A DNA stretch of 64,000 nucleotides from Mangrovibacterium lignilyticum (lineage in GTDB: Bacteria > Bacteroidota > Bacteroidia > Bacteroidales > Prolixibacteraceae). Location: positions 806,001 to 870,000 of the forward strand of contig NZ_WKLH01000002.1 of NCBI RefSeq assembly GCF_010882175.1. The letters run 5' to 3'. The first letter of the stretch is position 1, and each line of letters starts with the position of its first letter. The notes beneath the pieces are model-generated. The model made no database searches and was not told the origin of the DNA. It saw only the letters and a program-made list of their open reading frames with translations. Position numbers and translations under genes: made by a program. Below, piece by piece: positions 27,334 to 36,400 of this stretch.

Positions 27334-29109
27334 TTATTCAAGTTCAGTGATAATCGCCTGGTAAGGTCGGAGTTTAAACGATCCGTCGGCAATTGCCAAA
27401 TCATTATAATTATTGATCAATACGCCTCCCAAATTTTCCCCCTTGGGTAAATCCCAAACCTGATTTTCATCCGTAAAATTGAGAACAACCAAAAGTGTCG
27501 CACCATTTAGCTCCCGGGTGTAAGCATAAATGTTCGGATTGTCTTTGTCCAGCAAATGATATTTCCCGTAAATCAGAACCGGGTTATCCTTTCGGGTTTT
27601 CACCATCTTCCGGAAATAATTCAAACAGGAGTTGGGATCAATCTCTTCTGTTTCAACATTCACCGTCGCGTAATTCGAATTTACTTTAATCCAAGGTGTT
27701 CCATCAGTAAACCCGGCATTTTTTGTGTTGTCCCATTGAAACGGGGTGCGACCATTATCGCGTGCTGAGATCTTTTGTGATTCAATAAACTCCGCAATAT
27801 CGCCGCCCGTATTCTGCAGAAACTTGTAATGAGTCAACGTTTCAATATCCTTGTAATCGCCAATGCTGTCAAACTTGATATTGCTCATCCCCAGCTCATC
27901 GCCAAAATAATAGTAAGGCGTTGCCCGCATCGACAATAGGAACGTAGTGAGCATTTTAGATGAAGGTGCCCGGTATTCAGGAGCATCATTTCCCCAACGG
28001 CTGACCATTCTCGGTTGATCGTGATTTCCCAGGTAGACGGTTCCCCACCCTTTTTCGGCAAACACGCTGTCCCATTTCGAATACACGTCCTTGAATTCGG
28101 TCAACTTGTAGCCGTCCGGGTCCATTACTTTAAATTTCCCTGGCAAATAACCAATGCTCACCCCTTCAAAATGGTAGAACATATTCAGCTCGTGACGATC
28201 GGGATCGGTGTATAACAAGGCGTCGTCGAGCACAGTACCTGCCCCCTCGCCAACCGTCATGATATCGTATTTGCTCAATACCTCACGGTTCATTTCCTGC
28301 ATATAATCGTGAATGTGCGGACCATGACCATAGAAAAAAGCCCAGTCACCATGGTATTTTTCATTTAGTTCTTCCGGAGTGATTTCAGGGAATGTCGTGT
28401 CCTTTGAAATAAACGGAATCACATCCATCCGGAAACCGTCAATTCCCTTGTCGAACCAAAAGCGCATCATACTGTATATCTCCTCACGAAGCTTTGGGTT
28501 TTCCCAATTCAGATCAGGTTGTTTGCGCGAAAAATAGTGCAAATAATAAGCGTTGGTCGTCGAATCGTAAAGCCACGCATCGTTATTTACATCGAAAAAG
28601 CTTACGCGCTTGGCCGGTTTGCCTTTTTCGGCTGGCCACCAATGATAATAATCGCGGTACGCATTATCGCGGGAAGTGCGTGATTCCTGAAACCACCGGT
28701 GCTCGTCGCTACTGTGGTTAACCACCAGGTCCATCACCAGCTTAATACCTCGGTCGTGCATTCCCTGCAGCATGACATCAAAATCGGCCATGTTACCAAA
28801 TTCGGCCATGATATCCTGATAATCGCTGATATCGTAACCATTATCATCATTAGGTGAGCCATAAATCGGGTTTAACCAAACCACATCAATTCCAAGGCTT
28901 TTAATGTAATCCAGCTTTTCAATTATTCCCTTCAGGTCACCAACGCCGTCGCCGTCGGTATCTTTGAAGCTTCGCGGGTAAATTTGGTACACGACTGCTT
29001 CTTTCCACCATTGACGGCCCGGAATTTCAGAATCTGCACTCTTTTTAGAGCTTGTTGAACACTGACAGAAAACTGCCAACACAAAACTTACGAAAAATAG
29101 CTTGCTCAT
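27334..29109 (-). CDS. GH13 alpha-glucosidase, lipoprotein, predicted alpha-1,6 type
   Basis: 591-residue retaining alpha-glucosidase of the oligo-1,6-glucosidase / dextran glucosidase group. The lipid anchor is probably Cys15 or Cys17 (LAVFCQCSTS). The GH13 regions are all present: DLVVNHSSDEH, nucleophile Asp229 in GFRMDVIPF, acid/base Glu288 in VGEGAG, and Asp364 in GNHDQPR. The signature QPDLNWENP is typical of exo-acting enzymes. The residue after the nucleophile is Val230; Val here is associated with isomaltase-type (alpha-1,6) activity. The neighbouring paralogue has Ala. The two genes share long identical runs such as GIIEKLDYIKSLGID and clearly arose by tandem duplication. It is the last gene of PUL-C. 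Confidence 0.92.
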   Translation of the reverse strand: MSKLFFVSFVLAVFCQCSTSSKKSADSEIPGRQWWKEAVVYQIYPRSFKDTDGDGVGDLKGIIEKLDYIKSLGIDVVWLNPIYGSPNDDNGYDISDYQDIMAEFGNMADFDVMLQGMHDRGIKLVMDLVVNHSSDEHRWFQESRTSRDNAYRDYYHWWPAEKGKPAKRVSFFDVNNDAWLYDSTTNAYYLHYFSRKQPDLNWENPKLREEIYSMMRFWFDKGIDGFRMDVIPFISKDTTFPEITPEELNEKYHGDWAFFYGHGPHIHDYMQEMNREVLSKYDIMTVGEGAGTVLDDALLYTDPDRHELNMFYHFEGVSIGYLPGKFKVMDPDGYKLTEFKDVYSKWDSVFAEKGWGTVYLGNHDQPRMVSRWGNDAPEYRAPSSKMLTTFLLSMRATPYYYFGDELGMSNIKFDSIGDYKDIETLTHYKFLQNTGGDIAEFIESQKISARDNGRTPFQWDNTKNAGFTDGTPWIKVNSNYATVNVETEEIDPNSCLNYFRKMVKTRKDNPVLIYGKYHLLDKDNPNIYAYTRELNGATLLVVLNFTDENQVWDLPKGENLGGVLINNYNDLAIADGSFKLRPYQAIITELE

Positions 29110-29163
29110 ATTCTCGGTTATATGTTAGTTGATTTTAGGTTTTTCAATCTTAAAACAAATTTT

Positions 29164-30906
29164 TTAGTCCAGCCTGTAGACCGACGCCTGGTATGGTTTT
29201 AATGTGATTTGTCCATTGATAAACTCGCCACCAGTCTCCAGGTTACACGAAATCTCTTCTTCAGCCTTCATTCCTTCAGGAAGTTGAAAATCGACAGTAT
29301 CTTGTGAAAAGTTTAGGACAACCAAAAGCTTTTCGTCGTTTAGTGTTCGGGAATAAGCGTAAACCTGCTTATTTTCAGGATCAATAATTTCATACCGGCC
29401 ATAAACCAACACCGGACTCTCTTTGCGCAACTTGACCATTTTCCGAAAATAGCTCAGGCAGGAATTCGGATCTCCTTCTTCAACAGCCACATTTACTGTT
29501 TTATAATTCGGATTAACCTGAATCCACGGCGTGCCTGTTGTAAATCCGGCATTAGCTGTAGTATCCCACTGGAAGGGAGTACGGCAATTATCGCGCGAAA
29601 TGAACTTAAGCCGTTCGACCAGGCTATCCAAATTTCCTCCTTGGCGCTGTAGCCTTTGGTATTCATTTAAGGCCGCCACATCCCGGTAATCACCAATACT
29701 GTCAAACCCGATGTTGGTCATACCAATTTCATCGCCATTGTAATAGTAGGATGTTCCACGCATGGTCAGGATGAACGTCGTCAGCATTTTCGACGAAACC
29801 GCCCTAAACTCAGGACTGTCGTTCCCGAATTTGCTAACCATGCGGGGCACATCGTGATTCGCCAAAAAAATCGACAACCACCCCTTATCAGCAAATGCAC
29901 TGTCCCAGCGGGTATAAACCTTTTTAAACTCCAGCAAATCTTTATTTTCCGGGTTATTCCAGATATCCATCCCCTCGAAATGATAAGCCATGCTCAACTC
30001 TTTTCGGTCAGCATCCACCAGGTTGTGAGCATCCTCGAATGTACTCCCAGCTCCTTCCGAAACAGTTAGCACGTCGTACTTACTCAAAACTGAATCATGC
30101 ATTTCTTTCAGATAATCGTGAATATGCGGTCCCATGCCGTAATATTTGATCACCTGTTTCTCAAAGCCTTCCGGAAATGCCGGAAATGTTGTGTCTTTCG
30201 CGATGAACTGAAAAGCATCCATGCGGAAACCATCAATTCCTTTATCCAACCAGAATTTCATGATGGCATATACTTCCTGCCGCACTTGGGGATTCTCCCA
30301 ATTCAGGTCGGGTTGCTTCCGCGAAAAATAATGCAGATAATAGGCATTGGTCGTGGAGTCGTACCGCCAGGCGTCGCTATTTTCATCAAAAAAACTCCAG
30401 CGGTAGTTGGGTTTGCCTTTTTCGGCCGACCACCAATGGTAATAATCACGGTATGGATTGTCGCGTGAGGAACGAGATTGCCTGAACCACTCATGCTCAT
30501 CGCTGCTATGGTTGACCACCAAATCCATTACCAATTTGATTCCACGATCGTGCATGCCGGCAAGTAAGCTGTCGAAATCTTCCATAGTACCAAACTCCGC
30601 CATAATGTTCCGGTAATCGCTGATATCATAGCCATTGTCATCATTGGGCGAACTGTAAATCGGGTTCAGCCAGATCACGTCAATCCCCAGGCTTTTTATA
30701 TAATCCAGCTTCTCGATGATTCCTTTCAAATCGCCAACCCCATCGCCATCAGTATCTTTAAAACTGCGCGGATAAATCTGATAAACCACCGCCTCTTTCC
30801 ACCATTTACGATCAACGGAACGTTCAACATCTGATTTCGGACATTGACAACAGACCGCTGACAGAACTAGTAACAGAATAATGAGCCAGCTTATATTCTT
30901 TTTCAT
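29164..30906 (-). CDS. GH13 alpha-glucosidase, lipoprotein, predicted alpha-1,4 type
   Basis: 580-residue paralogue of the next gene downstream. The N-terminus (IILLLVLSAVCCQCPKSD) is a lipoprotein signal with Cys19-21 as candidate anchor. Catalytic residues are intact: Asp230 in GFRMDAFQF, Glu284 in VSEGAGS, Asp352 in ANHDVPR, plus DLVVNHSSDEH. Ala231 follows the nucleophile, as in maltose-preferring alpha-1,4-glucosidases, while the paralogue carries Val. It is shorter by about 14 residues in the segment between nucleophile and acid/base (loop after FPAFPEG). It lies 33 nt downstream of GH31. The pair should cover both alpha-1,4 and alpha-1,6 linked glucose ends. Confidence 0.92.
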   Translation of the reverse strand: MKKNISWLIILLLVLSAVCCQCPKSDVERSVDRKWWKEAVVYQIYPRSFKDTDGDGVGDLKGIIEKLDYIKSLGIDVIWLNPIYSSPNDDNGYDISDYRNIMAEFGTMEDFDSLLAGMHDRGIKLVMDLVVNHSSDEHEWFRQSRSSRDNPYRDYYHWWSAEKGKPNYRWSFFDENSDAWRYDSTTNAYYLHYFSRKQPDLNWENPQVRQEVYAIMKFWLDKGIDGFRMDAFQFIAKDTTFPAFPEGFEKQVIKYYGMGPHIHDYLKEMHDSVLSKYDVLTVSEGAGSTFEDAHNLVDADRKELSMAYHFEGMDIWNNPENKDLLEFKKVYTRWDSAFADKGWLSIFLANHDVPRMVSKFGNDSPEFRAVSSKMLTTFILTMRGTSYYYNGDEIGMTNIGFDSIGDYRDVAALNEYQRLQRQGGNLDSLVERLKFISRDNCRTPFQWDTTANAGFTTGTPWIQVNPNYKTVNVAVEEGDPNSCLSYFRKMVKLRKESPVLVYGRYEIIDPENKQVYAYSRTLNDEKLLVVLNFSQDTVDFQLPEGMKAEEEISCNLETGGEFINGQITLKPYQASVYRLD

Positions 30907-30939
30907 CTTATCGTTTGGTTTTAGTTTGATTAATCTGTT

Positions 30940-33096
30940 TTAAGGAACCAAAGGCAATTCAATCTCACCATCATTGTCCCATTCAGAATATTGAATTCCT
31001 GATTCAGTTACCAAGCCAACGCGGTAATAGCGTACTTCTTCCGCCATATCGCCGTCAACTTTTGAACAACTAACAACGAGCTTATTTCCGCCGGTAACAT
31101 TGGCCTTAAACTGATCAATGCTGTATTGGCCATTTTGGTATTCAAAACCATTCCCGGCGTCGCTGTAAAGTTCTCCTGCAGCCTTTTTGCTCTCATCCAG
31201 ACAAACTAAAAGTGTCAACGAGTCCGTACTGTAATCTTCGGTAGATTGAATAATTTTACCCAGCGGAATAATGGAGCCTCCACGCAGTTTCAGATCCGGT
31301 TGAACCGGATCGTTGGCTGAATCTTCCCCAACAAGAGAAACACTTGTCCAGATTCCTTTTGGCAATGCCGGATTCTCCGCCCATTTAGGCACAATCAGGA
31401 GGTCACTTCCCCATAAGAAAGCTTCCTGTTCTTCACGCAACTTCGGGTCAGTCACATCAGCAAAGAATACGGGCCGCAACACCGGAAGTCCGGTCTCTGA
31501 TGATTCGTGAAACAAAGTGTACAAATAAGGCATCAACCGGTATCGGCGTTCCAATGCAACGCGGGAAATATCCTCAACTTCATCGCCATAGGCATAGGGT
31601 TCCTGATCAACTCCATTCACCTCGGTATGATTACGGCTAAAGGGATAAAAAGCGCCAACGGCCATCCAGTTAGCAAGTAAGGTCGTGTCCGGGTCGCCTT
31701 TATAACCACCAATATCGGGGCCACTAAACGGTTGTCCGGAAAGCCCGAGATTAAGCACCATTGGAGTTGCCATTTTGAAATGTTCCCAGGTCGAAGCGTT
31801 GTCACCGGTCCAGGTTGCAGCGTAGCGTTGCCCTCCCAAATAATTGGAGCGTGACAGGACAAACGGGCGTTTATCCGGATTGGTTTTCAAAATTCCCTCG
31901 CGACTGGCTTTCACCATCAACATGCCGTAAACATTGTGGTAGCGTGCATGCACATCGGCAGGAAGCTCCCCTCCTCCCCGGTGCAAATTACTCGCTGGCA
32001 TCGTATTATCAGGGCCATCAAACACAGCTGGCTCATTCATATCATTCCAAACGCCATCAATTCCGGTTGCCATAAAATCTTTGTACAATCCGCCCCACCA
32101 GGCGCTTGTTTCAGGCATAGTGAAATCGGGGAATGAACATGGCCCGGGCCAAACTGAGCCAACAAAAGCGTTGCCGGTACTGTCCTGGACCCAATAATTA
32201 CCAGCCGTTCCCTGGTCGTACACAAAATAACCTGCTTCTTTTTTGGCACCGGGATCAATCATCCAAACCGACTTAAAATCGATACTATGCAGGTAATCGT
32301 TTAGTTCTGCCGGTTTTGGAAAGGTGACCGAGTCGAATGTAAAAATCTTATAGTTCTGCATGTAGTGAATATCCATCCAGATAACATCGCAGGGAATAGC
32401 TCGCTTACGAAATTCGCTGGCCACTTCTTTTACGCGGCTATCCGGGAAATAAGAATAACGGCATTGTTGGTAACCCAACGCCCAAAGCGGTGGCATTTCC
32501 ATTTTTCCGGTCAATTGTCCCAGGGCTTCCAACACGGCTTGCGGTGTTTCTTTCTCAATAATGATGATTCGGGTAGCCGGCCCTTCTGAGGCAATTTCAA
32601 TCGGGTTTGTGAGCTTGATCTCCTGTTTCCAGGTATTATCGATCAATATACCAAAGGAAGTGCCATCCGTGCGAACGCCTAAAATCCAGGGGTGAGACTG
32701 GTATAGACGTTTACCTTCGTCCTTGGCATAAGTATAGTTGTCGGTATTCCACAAAGTCACTTCTTTACCATTGCGGTTCAGATCTCCAACCACCTCGCCG
32801 GTTCCATATAGATCTGTACCTTCCTCAACAGCAATCCGGGCACAATTTTTACCCTCCTTTTGGTAAAATTCAGGGGTGACTTTCATTGCCGAAGAAACAT
32901 TCCCCTCTTCAACAGGCTCTTTCAGCAGAGCCATCGATGGCAACATCCGTTCAGGCACAAAGTTTTCCGGGTAATAAATTGCTATTCCTTCCCCGATTTG
33001 CGCCTGTTGCTTTGTTTTACCGCAGGAAACGAGTAAGATAAGACTTAACACAATCAGAAAAGTGAAGCTGAAAGATCGAATTCGATTTGTTCTCAT
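30940..33096 (-). CDS. GH31 alpha-glucosidase, lipoprotein
   Basis: 718-residue GH31 enzyme that releases glucose (or a related sugar) from the non-reducing ends of alpha-linked oligosaccharides. The lipoprotein signal is IVLSLILLVSCGK (Cys25). The N-terminal beta-sandwich precedes a barrel with MPPLWALGYQQCRYSY, the nucleophile Asp352 in GVWNDMNEPAVF, and the acid/base Asp432 in WTGDNASTW. SRSNYLGGQRY and GPDIGGYKGDPD are further family marks. It lies between the trehalase and GH13 genes of PUL-C with 18 and 33 nt spacers. Alpha-xylosidase activity is possible in this family, but the neighbours favour alpha-glucan. Confidence 0.93.
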   Translation of the reverse strand: MRTNRIRSFSFTFLIVLSLILLVSCGKTKQQAQIGEGIAIYYPENFVPERMLPSMALLKEPVEEGNVSSAMKVTPEFYQKEGKNCARIAVEEGTDLYGTGEVVGDLNRNGKEVTLWNTDNYTYAKDEGKRLYQSHPWILGVRTDGTSFGILIDNTWKQEIKLTNPIEIASEGPATRIIIIEKETPQAVLEALGQLTGKMEMPPLWALGYQQCRYSYFPDSRVKEVASEFRKRAIPCDVIWMDIHYMQNYKIFTFDSVTFPKPAELNDYLHSIDFKSVWMIDPGAKKEAGYFVYDQGTAGNYWVQDSTGNAFVGSVWPGPCSFPDFTMPETSAWWGGLYKDFMATGIDGVWNDMNEPAVFDGPDNTMPASNLHRGGGELPADVHARYHNVYGMLMVKASREGILKTNPDKRPFVLSRSNYLGGQRYAATWTGDNASTWEHFKMATPMVLNLGLSGQPFSGPDIGGYKGDPDTTLLANWMAVGAFYPFSRNHTEVNGVDQEPYAYGDEVEDISRVALERRYRLMPYLYTLFHESSETGLPVLRPVFFADVTDPKLREEQEAFLWGSDLLIVPKWAENPALPKGIWTSVSLVGEDSANDPVQPDLKLRGGSIIPLGKIIQSTEDYSTDSLTLLVCLDESKKAAGELYSDAGNGFEYQNGQYSIDQFKANVTGGNKLVVSCSKVDGDMAEEVRYYRVGLVTESGIQYSEWDNDGEIELPLVP

Positions 33097-33114
33097 GGTA
33101 GTTCTATTTTGTTA

Positions 33115-34638
33115 TTAATTTTCATTCGTATGAAGGTCATTCCACATTCTTAGGAAAACACCGTTTGTCCAACCAAAACCATCCTGCCCCTCATATTCGC
33201 CGCCGCCGCCGGGACGATTAGGATCGACCACATCATATTTCTCCTTCATCTTACCGGTTTCAAAATAAACCTTAGCGTTTAGCCGAATCCATCGACGGGC
33301 AAGTTCTTTGGACAGTTCGGTGTTGCCATAATTTTTAAATGCGATGTAACCAACCCACTGCAGAGGAGCCCATCCGTTCGGATAATCCCACTGCTGCCCT
33401 GAGTTTTCAACCAATGTCGTCACCAGACCGCCGGCTTTAAGAAAATCAGCGTTGATTTTTGATATGACTTTTTCAGCCTGTTCCGGATTGGCAATCTCAA
33501 CAAACAAAGGGAATAGACCCGCAAGAGTTGGCTGTGGCGAACATGCAGCAGTGGCCAAATTATAATCGGAAAAGAAACCCTGTTCGGCATTCCAACAATA
33601 TTGAAGAATCGCTTTTTTTCGATTCCCGGCTATCCTGAAAAAGGAAGCGGCCATTTGCTCGTCACCTCTCAATTTATAAGCTTTCGACAAAATCGTTTCC
33701 ACTTTATATAGCAGACAGTTTAAATCGACCGGAATCAACTGAGTCGTTTGAATCGTCTGTAAGTTTCGTCCGTCCTCGAACCAGCGGGTTGAAAAGTCCC
33801 AGCCGGATTCGGCAGCTGATCTGATATCCCTGAAAAGTGATGAATCGCGGCCTGAAGGTTCAAGCATCTCAGCATCGTGTCCATACGATTCGGGCCGTGG
33901 CGTGTTTTCTTCATCCCAATATCGGTTCAATTTAACTCCGTTCTCAAGATGCACCACCTTTTCACCTGCCATCCAATAATTGTACTCATCTTCCATCGCG
34001 TCCAAATAAACACGGTAAATATTCTCATCATTTGTTGCACTGGCCAGAAATTCAACCATTAAGGCAAAAAAAGGCGGTTGTGAGCGACTGAGATAATAAC
34101 TGCGATTTCCGTTTGGAATGTGTCCGTAAGTGTCAATCAGGAACGCAAAATTATCGACCATATTCCGGATCATTTCGGTTTTACCGTCAACCTGTAAACC
34201 CAGCATGGTGAAATAGCTGTCCCAGTAATAAATTTCTTTGAAACGGCCCCCGGGAATAATATAGGAATTTGGCAGTGGCAGAAGCGTGGAATATTGCTGT
34301 TGCTCGTCGGGTTGACGCGTCAGTTCATTCCATAAAAAGTGAAGATGTTGTAGCATCGCCGTCGTGTCACTCTGAAGCGTGTCGAAATAAGTACCAACAA
34401 AATCTTTCAAGCTGAAACCAGCTTGTAGTTTTAGCTTCTTGTACAACGACTCCAAACTGTCAGGGGCTATTTTCGGGTTACAATCCACAAAAGTCTTCTG
34501 ATCTTTGAAAATGTGCTGAAGCTGTACATCGCTAAATAACTGTGGATATTGACGCAGAGGATCAACCTGTGCAGACAAGTTTCCACAAAAGCAAATTATA
34601 AAAATCAGGAGACCAATTGTTCTAAGATTGTTAATCAT
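33115..34638 (-). CDS. treA: GH37 trehalase, Sec-exported
   Basis: 507-residue inverting trehalase that splits alpha,alpha-trehalose to two glucose. The signal peptide is GLLIFIICFCGNLSAQ, so the enzyme is periplasmic. Trehalase signature 1 is complete at 129-140 (PGGRFKEIYYWD), signature 2 is QWDYPNGWAPLQ near 430, and the glycine-rich loop GGGGEYEGQDGFGWTNGV is near 480-495. The catalytic Asp281 lies in SGWDFSTRWF. It is the first enzyme gene after susD in PUL-C. Trehalase inside a SusCD locus is uncommon as far as I know and suggests that trehalose, or trehalose-ended glycans, enter through this transporter. Confidence 0.94.
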   Translation of the reverse strand: MINNLRTIGLLIFIICFCGNLSAQVDPLRQYPQLFSDVQLQHIFKDQKTFVDCNPKIAPDSLESLYKKLKLQAGFSLKDFVGTYFDTLQSDTTAMLQHLHFLWNELTRQPDEQQQYSTLLPLPNSYIIPGGRFKEIYYWDSYFTMLGLQVDGKTEMIRNMVDNFAFLIDTYGHIPNGNRSYYLSRSQPPFFALMVEFLASATNDENIYRVYLDAMEDEYNYWMAGEKVVHLENGVKLNRYWDEENTPRPESYGHDAEMLEPSGRDSSLFRDIRSAAESGWDFSTRWFEDGRNLQTIQTTQLIPVDLNCLLYKVETILSKAYKLRGDEQMAASFFRIAGNRKKAILQYCWNAEQGFFSDYNLATAACSPQPTLAGLFPLFVEIANPEQAEKVISKINADFLKAGGLVTTLVENSGQQWDYPNGWAPLQWVGYIAFKNYGNTELSKELARRWIRLNAKVYFETGKMKEKYDVVDPNRPGGGGEYEGQDGFGWTNGVFLRMWNDLHTNEN

Positions 34639-34738
34639 CGTTCATCTGTTTTTTGTTTTCCTCAAATGCGATTCATTCGCCAGTACCGGCAGTCCACAAG
34701 GACTGTTCAAGACAAGAAATATTTTCCTGAAGTTGAAT

Positions 34739-34767
34739 AATCTCAAGATCAGGTTGATCCTGAGATT
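34739..34767. other. Hairpin in the SusD-trehalase junction (first of two)
   Basis: The outer arms AATCTCA and TGAGATT (7 bp) and the inner arms GATCA and TGATC (5 bp) are separated by one A-C mismatch and enclose the loop GGT. No clear U-run follows on either strand. It may serve as a stability or processing stem next to the terminator-like hairpin at 34790-34820. Confidence 0.55.
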
Positions 34768-34789
34768 CTCCAAACTTTATCCAAACATA

Positions 34790-34820
34790 CAAAAGGTGGC
34801 CGCCGCAATACGACGACCAC
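34790..34820 (-). terminator. Terminator-like hairpin downstream of susD in PUL-C
   Basis: The minus-strand RNA forms GUGGUCGUCG with CGGCGGCCAC, a continuous 10-bp stem in which two pairs are G-U wobbles, with a 5-nt loop, followed by CUUUUGU. The same DNA read on the plus strand has mismatches at those two positions, so the structure favours the minus strand, that of PUL-C. It lies 16 nt after the susD stop and ahead of the trehalase gene, again an attenuator position. Confidence 0.65.
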
Positions 34821-34836
34821 AATAGTTATAACAGGT

Positions 34837-36381
34837 TTAGTTACCCAGGCTAGGGTCAAGATTTTCATTCACATCAGCCGCAGAAGTCGGCACCGGGAAA
34901 ATAGTCCGGGAAGCATTGGTGGCTGGTTTCTCCTGCCATGCATCGGTGAATTTTCCGAAACGGACCAAGTCCTGACGACGAAGCCCTTCCCAATACAATT
35001 CGTAGCCCCTCTCCAACAAAATATCATCCAGCGTAACCACTGACAATTGAGGGAGTGTTTTTCCGGAGGCATTTCGTTTTGAGCGGATATAATTTACATC
35101 AGCTCTTGCCCCGGGTTCGTCGCCACTGCGCATTTTGGCTTCAGCACGAATGAGGTAAATATCCGAGATACGCATAATCGGTATATCATTTGGTGAACGG
35201 AACTGATCGGCAGTATTTGGATTCGGAGCAAACTTAATCACCCGAATTCCGGCATTTTCAGCTGAACTTCCCAAATTGATTTCCGGAACGAAAATCAGCG
35301 GATCACCGTTGCGTTGTTCCAATGCTGTACCGTCCAAACCATACTGTTGCCCCACTAAAAAGCCTTGATTAAAACCGGTCACGCTCTTAATACGATCGTC
35401 GTAAAAACGTGCATCGTTTTCCATATCCCAGGTATTAAAGAAAGTGGAAGTGGTAGAAGGGCCGTTCCACAAACTGGTGAAACTACCAAAGACCTGGCTA
35501 TAGTGTAAAGCAAAATTAGTCCATTGTACATCGTCACCATAATCCACATTATCATCCATTGGTACCCTCAAAATAAATTCTGAATGCTCAGCAATGTCAT
35601 ACTGAAACATCGACCAGTAATCGTCAGCAACAGCATAGTCAGTGTCAGCAATCAACAGATCACAATATTGAATGGCTTCTGTCCATTTTGCTTCACCGGT
35701 ATACGTTTCATAGTTCAGGTACACTTTGGCCAGTAAAGCCTCAGCTGCACCGACAGTCGCACGGGTAGATCCGACTTGGGCTTTGGTTTCCAAGTTCGGC
35801 ATAATCGCTTTTAACTCACTGATAATCGTATCTGAAGCAGCTTTGCGATTCAACACAACGGGAGAAACCGAGAAATTCTGGTCGCTTGCAGCCCGGTAAG
35901 GAACCTGCCCAAACAAGTCGTTAATGAGGTACATATAATAGGCGCGCAGGAAACGAGCTTCATTAATGTATAGATCATTTGTTTCGTTTGAATCAAATTG
36001 CGAGATATAATAAATAGCTGTATTCGCCCGGGAATAGCCTTGGGTTAGAAACTCCCAAACTTGTTTAAAACGGATATGGTCTGAGTCCCAGGTTTGCAGG
36101 TGCAATTGTCGCCAGGCACCATTGTCGTCCCAGTCTGTTCCGCGGGTAGGAATAATTACTTCATCAGTGGTCACCTCCTGTAGTCCCCAATATTTACTCC
36201 ACTCAATTGTACGTCTTAGGCTGGCGTAGGGTGAATTGATCAATGATTGTACGTTTGATGGGTCGTTGACCAAATTGGACCCCAACTGTTCGTCCAGAAT
36301 ATTTTCTTCCAGATCAGTACAGGCAACTGTCCCCAGCAAGGCCAATACGGTACTGAATAATATGATTTTGTATGATTTCAT
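34837..36381 (-). CDS. SusD/RagB-type glycan-binding lipoprotein (PUL-C)
   Basis: 514-residue SusD homologue. The lipobox is TVLALLGTVACTD (Cys21). Family features include EARFLRAYYMYLINDLFGQVPY, AEALLAKVYLNYE, PIMRISDIYLIRAEAKMRSGDEP in part, and LYWEGLRRQDLVRFGKF before the terminal TIFPVPTSA. It lies 19 nt after its SusC gene. The ligand is inferred to be an alpha-glucan oligosaccharide or trehalose-containing sugar from the linked GH37, GH31 and GH13 genes. Confidence 0.94.
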   Translation of the reverse strand: MKSYKIILFSTVLALLGTVACTDLEENILDEQLGSNLVNDPSNVQSLINSPYASLRRTIEWSKYWGLQEVTTDEVIIPTRGTDWDDNGAWRQLHLQTWDSDHIRFKQVWEFLTQGYSRANTAIYYISQFDSNETNDLYINEARFLRAYYMYLINDLFGQVPYRAASDQNFSVSPVVLNRKAASDTIISELKAIMPNLETKAQVGSTRATVGAAEALLAKVYLNYETYTGEAKWTEAIQYCDLLIADTDYAVADDYWSMFQYDIAEHSEFILRVPMDDNVDYGDDVQWTNFALHYSQVFGSFTSLWNGPSTTSTFFNTWDMENDARFYDDRIKSVTGFNQGFLVGQQYGLDGTALEQRNGDPLIFVPEINLGSSAENAGIRVIKFAPNPNTADQFRSPNDIPIMRISDIYLIRAEAKMRSGDEPGARADVNYIRSKRNASGKTLPQLSVVTLDDILLERGYELYWEGLRRQDLVRFGKFTDAWQEKPATNASRTIFPVPTSAADVNENLDPSLGN

Positions 36382-36400
36382 TTCAATAATATTTTAAGAA

